DNA of 64,000 bases from Polytrichum commune. Lineage: Eukaryota; Streptophyta; Polytrichopsida; Polytrichales; Polytrichaceae. The position numbers and the translations under genes are program-made. The DNA lies in NCBI GenBank assembly GCA_950295325.1, contig OX485803.1, positions 58,109,554 through 58,173,553 on the forward strand, read 5' to 3'. Shown here one piece after another: positions 58,606-64,000 of the stretch. Below the pieces are notes generated by a model, which was given only the letters and a program-made list of their open reading frames with translations, was not told where the DNA came from and searched no databases. The number at the start of each line of letters is the position of its first letter. Within the stretch, counting starts at the first letter, position 1.

Positions 58606-59076
58606 CAGTGCCCGGGAAGGAAGTTTTTGAGCATAGTCGGTCAAGATGCCAGTGATTCTAAATCCAGCCGGTTACATGTTGACATCTTCTCACTATATTC
58701 GTTAATTGGAGACTTTGGAAAGTCTCAAAATAAACTTTACTCATAGTTTAGGATGCAATATTGTGAGCGTAGGGAACATTGGTAATCAACTTTCTACATA
58801 TTCATGCATGAGGAATATATACATTTTAAATATAGTAAGTATCTATATCATAATCAACACATGCACTAAACACAATATCGGACTTGAAGTCCTTGATTAG
58901 TCTCCAAATCTTGAAAAAGTCTCCAATCAACGAATATAGTGATATTCATTTGAAGTATGTTCCATAGATTCCTCTAAAACAACCGGTAATTCTCCTACAG
59001 TCTTGAACTTCAACCGGTAATTTCTCAAACTCAACCGGTTCATCTGTAACTAACCGCCGGTTCTTCCCGAGCAGTG
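58606..59076. mobile_element. hAT-like MITE (471 bp), exact 8-bp TSD
   Basis: The left CAGTGCCCGGGAAGGA and inverted right CACTGCTCGGGAAGAA match at 13 of 16 positions. Identical ATGTTAAG flanks lie at 58598-58605 and 59077-59084. Subterminal AACCGG motifs occur several times. CAGTG start plus 8-bp target fits hAT. Non-coding. Confidence 0.85.
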
Positions 59077-59089
59077 ATGTTAAGTGTTG

Positions 59090-59091
<2 letters not shown>

Positions 59092-59122
<31 letters not shown>
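59092..59122. repeat. TC microsatellite
   Basis: About fifteen CT units, directly right of the hAT-like MITE. Confidence 0.95.
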
Positions 59123-59125
<3 letters not shown>

Positions 59126-59553
59126 GCGGTATTAATAAGTTTAAGTTAGTTGAGATCGGGCAGCCATGCATCTGCCCGCCACCTCTGTCGCCATGCAATA
59201 CCGAGGATAGATTTGGCCGTACAAAAAAATGCCCTGAAATTCTAGTGGTAAAGCCTCCAATCACTACACCGGTCGGGGTTTGGGTAGTATATATATAGTT
59301 ATATGTATATTATGATGATGTCCTCAATTTGTCCTGTGGCTTATATATGGTCACCTCTGATTCCTTCACTTTGGACATAGCTGCTGGCTTTTGCCTTGAG
59401 CATGATAAGTGGTTTACCTTTTACGATTGGGATTTTACTGGCCACCACGACAAAAGTGCACTTACAAAATCTCTCGTGTCTACAAGCCACTAATATCATG
59501 CACACACTAGGACCAACGACCCATCTACACCAGTGGGAGGGTTTCCGTTTTGA

Positions 59554-59917
59554 CAGGAGTTTCTTGTCTTATGTGTGTGCTGGTGAAGCTCTGGTTTGTT
59601 GTTTCATTTGGTGAGTAGGATGGGAAATCTTTGTGAGTAGTAGTAGATTTCGGAAAGAGGTGCACTTTCCCTCTCAAAGGGGGACTCAACCTGTTGCATG
59701 CGACCAACGACTGGCTCCGAGTGTGGGCATGATATAAGAGCAAGAGTTTTTATCATGTGTGTATTGGTGAAACCGCAATCCGTTTCATTTGGTGAGTAGG
59801 ACGGAAACTCCTTAGTAAATTTCGGAAAGAGATGCACTTTCCCTTTCGAAGGGGGACTCCTCATGCTATCCATGACCAACAGTTGACCCTAGTGTGGGCA
59901 TGGTATAAGAACCAGCT
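59554..59917. repeat. About 180-bp tandem duplication
   Basis: Units start with CAGGAGTTT at 59554 and CAAGAGTTT at 59741. Both carry TTTCATTTGGTGAGTAGG and a GGGGGACTC block and end near GTGTGGGCAT. The period varies between 181 and 187 bp through small indels. Confidence 0.8.
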
Positions 59918-60036
59918 CACCCCTGACCTCAAACCGACCCTACTATCTCAATATTGGATGACACATATATAGCTTGAGGTCGGAGTTGTTCCCACCCTAA
60001 CCTTAATCTTGACCTCAAGCCCCTCTTTCTGGAACT

Positions 60037-60235
60037 TAGTGTCTAGGGAGATTTTCGGGCATAATTGGTTAAAATCTTAGTGTTTCCAAGTCCAACTGGT
60101 TACGTGGTGTGATCTTTCAATTTTTTCTTTATTAAGTTGAGGTACATTTCATAGATCCCTTTAAAACAAACGGTAATGCTTATGAAGCCTCAAATTTTAA
60201 CTGGTTAACCAGCAGTCAATTCTCCCCGTTCATTG
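60037..60235. repeat. Degenerate copy related to the 58.6-kb hAT-like MITE
   Basis: The left end TAGTGTCTAGGGAGATTTTC and a TTCCAAGTCC block align with the 58606 element. The right end reads TCTCCCCGTTCATTG. No target duplication is visible, so boundaries are approximate. Confidence 0.45.
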
Positions 60236-60286
60236 TTTCAAATGGTAATCCAATTCCACAATTACAAGAACAATCAGTGTGAATGA

Positions 60287-60779
60287 GGGCCATTTCACAC
60301 ACGAGCCAAGAGCCATGACCATGAAATTGTGAGAGCCCAAAAGAAAGTGTCCAAAGGCTGTCCCAACACACCTCCAAAATCATGTAGTGTGGTCACAAAC
60401 CCTCAAAAGTGTAGTGTGAAATCATATGTGACCGGGCCCTCACCCAAATGCTATTTCAATGACTTTCTATTCACGCGGGTCCTCACGCATGATAAAATAG
60501 AATAAACCATCGGTTGCAAGCGTTCGGAGTGCCATGGTCTCCCAGTGGGTTTGCGCTGGGCCTACCTCCAAGAGATGGTTTTTGAAAATAGTCCAAGTGA
60601 CCATGAAACATGATCCATTTGATGCCATGTAGGAATCCACACACACCTTGCATTCACATACCCCGTTGGTCCCTCAAGCCTCGTGCGAAGCGAACTTGGA
60701 CCGGCTCCACCTCTTCCACCAATGAGAGTGCTTGAAGTGTACTGGTCACGGGCTCCCAGTCTCGCGTGTGAAGTGGCCT
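60287..60779. mobile_element. Harbinger-type MITE (493 bp), empty-site reference
   Basis: The left GGGCCATTTCACACACGAGC and inverted right GTGTGAAGTGGCCT match the 44382 element throughout. Flanks are TGA and TTA. It lacks the 512-bp nested element of the 44-kb copy. Confidence 0.8.
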
Positions 60780-61142
60780 TTAGTGTGCTCTTTTCCCGGT
60801 TCTATTTTGGAGGGATATTTTTATAAAAGGGGCTGTTGCAAGTTTGAAGAGAATGTGGAAGCGCTTGCATTGAGCTGCCATTTTCTTCAACTACATTCAT
60901 TCATTCATTCATTCACGCAATAAAAACACAAAAGTACAAAAGTAGTGGTACTCCATCCCTTGAAAAATGGGGGCAGGCCTCCCTTTTCCTTTCTTTTGGG
61001 TGGAGAGAGATACATGTTCAGATTCAGATTCCCTTCAGGGTCCAGTAAGGTAACTCTCCTATATAAATTAAAGGCCACATTCCTTGACCCACAAGGTTCG
61101 GTAAATATTTTGACTCCAAGGAGTCAAATGTTGGGTTGTGAG

Positions 61143-61805
61143 CAGAGTTCGGGAAGTTTTTGAAGCCTTAGTGGCTAATTGCCGGTTAGTTGCTACAAAG
61201 GGTCGTATTTTTTCCAATTTACATCGGCAACAGCCGGTCTTTTGTAAAATCAATCGGCCAATTGCCTATATTTTCATATTTTCATTGGCCAATATCCGAT
61301 TAAATGGAATTCATATCGGCACTAATTGTTTAAACAAATGTATGAAAAGTTTTTAGAAATCATTTCTTAGTACAAAATCTTGAATAAGTGAAAAGAAAAG
61401 GCATGTTCTAAACTTTAAATTTGAAGAGTTAATATCCTTGGCAGGAATTGAACCTAGCAATGCCTTCACCGCTTGAAGGCCAAGGGTCCCCCAATTCTTC
61501 ATAGAAGCAATTGGATTTGGTCATGGAAAGGTTGCATAATTCAAAAAGTTTAAGGTTTAGGGTACTTCCTCAAGTGCATCATCAGATGCCCCAGACAAAT
61601 AGCGCTCTGGATGCTTCCGGCTGAAATCCAGTAACTCACAAGAAGAATCGGCTACATTTCCGGGACATTTTTTGGTCCATCGGCTAATTGCCGGAGGATT
61701 GAAATTACAGTCGGATTGCCATCCGATGTTTGGAAATTTGGACCGGCCATGAGGGGAAATCCATCGGCTGATAATGAACTAGCCGTCGGTTTTCCCCGAA
61801 TATAG
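61143..61805. mobile_element. Possible hAT-like element (663 bp)
   Basis: The left CAGAGTTCGGGAAGTTTTT resembles the 58606 element. The right end TTCCCCGAATATAG is a weak inverted partner with GGTTTTCCCCGA. Flanks GTTGTGAG and TTTGTGAG agree at 7 of 8 positions. Subterminal ATCGGC and GCCGGT motifs repeat. Boundary confidence is moderate. Confidence 0.5.
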
Positions 61806-61960
61806 TTTGTGAGTGCCGTGTTCCTAAGATTTCACTACACGAATCATGATTCTTCATCACCGGTTCTCTTCCACCTGATGGTTTTATGATCTACTACTAG
61901 AGTAGATTTCGTGTCCACATTCATAGATTTCAACCCCTTTCGGTAGAGGAGAACCAAACT

Positions 61961-63043
61961 ATATGTTGTATTTAGGGTCACCAATTCTATTTGTCTTGCT
62001 CAATACTACTCGTAAGCCGGCATGTGTAGTATCACCAACACTAGACATAAATCTAACATCATTTGCCATTCCTTGTGAAATGATTCAAATGTTGTAGATT
62101 TATGATGTTACTTATTGAGTGGGTTCTCATCCAAATTTCAATCGTCCATGACAATATTTTCATCACACAATTGTCGGATGCAGAATATACCAAACTTTTG
62201 TTTCAATAATTGTCATGGGTTTCATCCAAAAGTTTAGTCATCCATGACAACACTTGTGAACTAAATTCATGAGAGGTGTCATTAGATTGTTACCGTAGCA
62301 CTATAAAAACCCATATGACACTAAATACAACATTTAATGAAGTAATTGGGAACCGCCATTCCCGTAGTCATTGTTTTGTCAATGAAAATCAACCAATCAC
62401 TTCTCAAAAGCATACACACATAATGGTTGAGAATAAGTCTCCCAATTAGACATGACGATAGTAAACCAACCACATTATCGTAACAAGGTGACACAATGGT
62501 TTAGGGTTTACATACCCTTGTGTTAAAACCCTTCCAATCCCTCACTACTATACATGCCTAATAAGTTTACCATTCAGTAATTGAATTTCGTTCCTTTTGC
62601 ATGATGCTAGGGTTTGGCTTTGCTTACCCTCTAATCTAGTGAGGACACTAAATAGTGTGTTTAGTGTCACATGGCCTTTTATGTCATTGTGGTAACTTTT
62701 TCACCAATGACACTTCATGTGAATGAGTCTACAAGCATTCCGTCTTATTTTTATTTCATCTAGATGCCAATTATTGAAACAAAGTTTGGTATCTTTTGCA
62801 TCCCAACAAATGTGCAATAAAATATGGGCACGGATGTTTAAAGTTTGGATGAAAAAACAACAACTTTGTGAGCAACAATAATGGCACCGTTGTAGATCTA
62901 TAAGACCCCCAAAAAGTTACAAGGGAAAGACAAATAATGTTAGGTTTACATTTAGTGTTGGTGACACTACACGGGCGGTTCATAATTAGTATTGAGCAAG
63001 ACAAATAGATTTGGTAACACTAAATACCATATTTAGTGTAGTG
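61961..63043. mobile_element. CACTAAAT foldback element, about 1.1 kb
   Basis: The left arm (about 61961-62070) and inverted right arm (about 62925-63043) share TATTTGTCTTGCTCAATACT, then GTGTAGT(A/G)TCACCAACACTA and a AACAT-ATTTG block. Its outer end reads ATTTAGTGTAGTG on the right. A short palindrome GACACTAAA…TTTAGTGTC lies at 62644-62668. No coding seen. The 37-kb copy holds only the left half. Confidence 0.7.
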
Positions 63044-63049
63044 ATGTTC

Positions 63050-63360
63050 TACATCGCTTTGAATGACATTATCCACTTACAATCTTTTTGGGGTGGATGT
63101 TGAAGCAATGCTTGAAACCCTTACTTTTTCCTTGGTCATGGAATGTATCATTTACTACTATATAAAACACTTGTTTTAGGATGAACCATTATAAAGTCAA
63201 ATGGAACACTTCAGTTGATAATGGCTGGCTTGATTGGCAAAAGAACCAAAAGGAAATATGTCAAGGCCCCACGGGTTGCTCACTAACATAGCATCCTAGC
63301 CGGGAGAAATTCCATTTAGTGTGTATAACCCTTGTTCAATTCTATTTTCTTATCATGACA
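63050..63360. other. No gene recognised
   Basis: AT-rich intergenic DNA. Confidence 0.3.

Positions 63361-63362
<2 letters not shown>

Positions 63363-63421
<59 letters not shown>
63363..63421. repeat. AT microsatellite
   Basis: About 29 uninterrupted TA units. ORFs through it are artefacts. Confidence 0.95.
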
Positions 63422-63422
<1 letters not shown>

Positions 63423-63514
63423 TGGTATGTGATTTGGTGTGGCTCCAAAAACATATACCTATCAAAAGGATACGTGTATGAAAGAGACCATACCATGCTC
63501 AATAGTCTATGATT

Positions 63515-63871
63515 GGGGGGGGGGAGACCTATATGACCATTTGATGAGGACAAGAGTTTTACTTTGATACTGAATAAGATATTCATCTAAGCTTTAAAAA
63601 TTATGATGGAAGTTGCTTGATTAGAATTTGCTAACCATCTTGTACTAATTGTATGTTTCATATCCTATTAGAAGTGAGCCAGTTGTGTTGCCGGCGCAAG
63701 GGGTGGGGGGGGGGGGGGAGCATTTCATAACATTCTTGAGCAAGAATGTCCATTTTCTAACCCAAACCCATAGGGTCCCAGGGTAGTGTTGGCCCAACCA
63801 ATATTCTCCTATCTATCGTAGTGTAAGAGGCAAGTTTATGGTAATGTGATGGGTGTCATTGGGGGGGGGGG
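63515..63871. repeat. Cluster of G homopolymers
   Basis: G runs of 10 (63515-63524), 14 (63705-63718) and 11 (63861-63871) within 360 bp of otherwise AT-rich sequence. Confidence 0.9.
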
Positions 63872-64000
63872 TTACAAACACACAACGAGTGCATAACATT
63901 GTGCAGATCCATAACAATGTTCCATGGGACCAACAATATTCCACGTAATATTCTAGAATATTCCCCACATTCATACTGTGAGGGAGCACACACTCATATT

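Noticed and set aside
61437-61492. tRNA-like or SINE-like A box and B box (GGTTCAATTCC) on the minus strand
   Set aside because: The boxes are too close together, there is no anticodon arm or acceptor stem pairing, and no SINE tail or flanking duplication is seen.
63321-63586. ORFs with YIYIYI repeats
   Set aside because: Direct product of the AT microsatellite.

Overview
The window looks like nuclear DNA of a land plant. It is AT-rich, gene-poor and full of short terminal-inverted-repeat (TIR) DNA transposons, simple repeats and decayed coding sequence. It holds one clearly intact cellular gene with introns. The intact gene is a plant TMEM131-like membrane protein, and the decayed Harbinger transposase is of the type common in plants. 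The sequence does not settle the lineage: I see nothing grass-specific, and a gymnosperm, fern, lycophyte or other non-grass genome would all fit.

Layout. 0-2 kb: a tract dense in TCCGGA, containing a 284-bp tandem duplication, followed by a 142-bp tandem repeat. 2-8 kb: three copies (A, C, B) of one TIR element family with 8-bp target-site duplications (TSDs). One copy sits inside a decayed DUF7869-type gene and one carries an intact 221-codon ORF. 8-18 kb: unrecognised low-coding DNA, a pair of ~0.45-kb direct repeats and a Stowaway MITE. 18.35-24.5 kb: a full-length but dead 6.15-kb PIF/Harbinger element with a transposase pseudogene, a probable Myb-like ORF1 remnant and nested insertions. 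24.5-28 kb: 3' flank. 28.16-32.76 kb (minus strand): the TMEM131-like coding region in three exons, with a probable leader exon near 34.9-35.4 kb and a GC-rich island at 36.5-37 kb. 37-64 kb: no convincing cellular gene, but many short transposons. These include Harbinger MITEs related to the 18-24 kb element, Tourist-like, pogo/Emigrant-like and hAT-like MITEs, foldback elements and microsatellites.

How the parts relate. The Harbinger element at 18.35 kb has the same ends and TAA target preference as short copies at 49.8 and 50.6 kb, so it looks like a relative of the source that moved them. The A/B/C family behaves the same way: copy A is an internally deleted, inverted relative of copy B. 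Two insertions can be checked inside the window against related empty sites: A against the repeat at 11.46 kb, and the nested element at 44.5 kb against the copy at 60.4 kb. A third, C, restores a reading frame when it is removed in silico. These are the best-supported observations here. Functional statements about DUF7869 and the 221-aa ORF rest on recalled family resemblance and were not searched.
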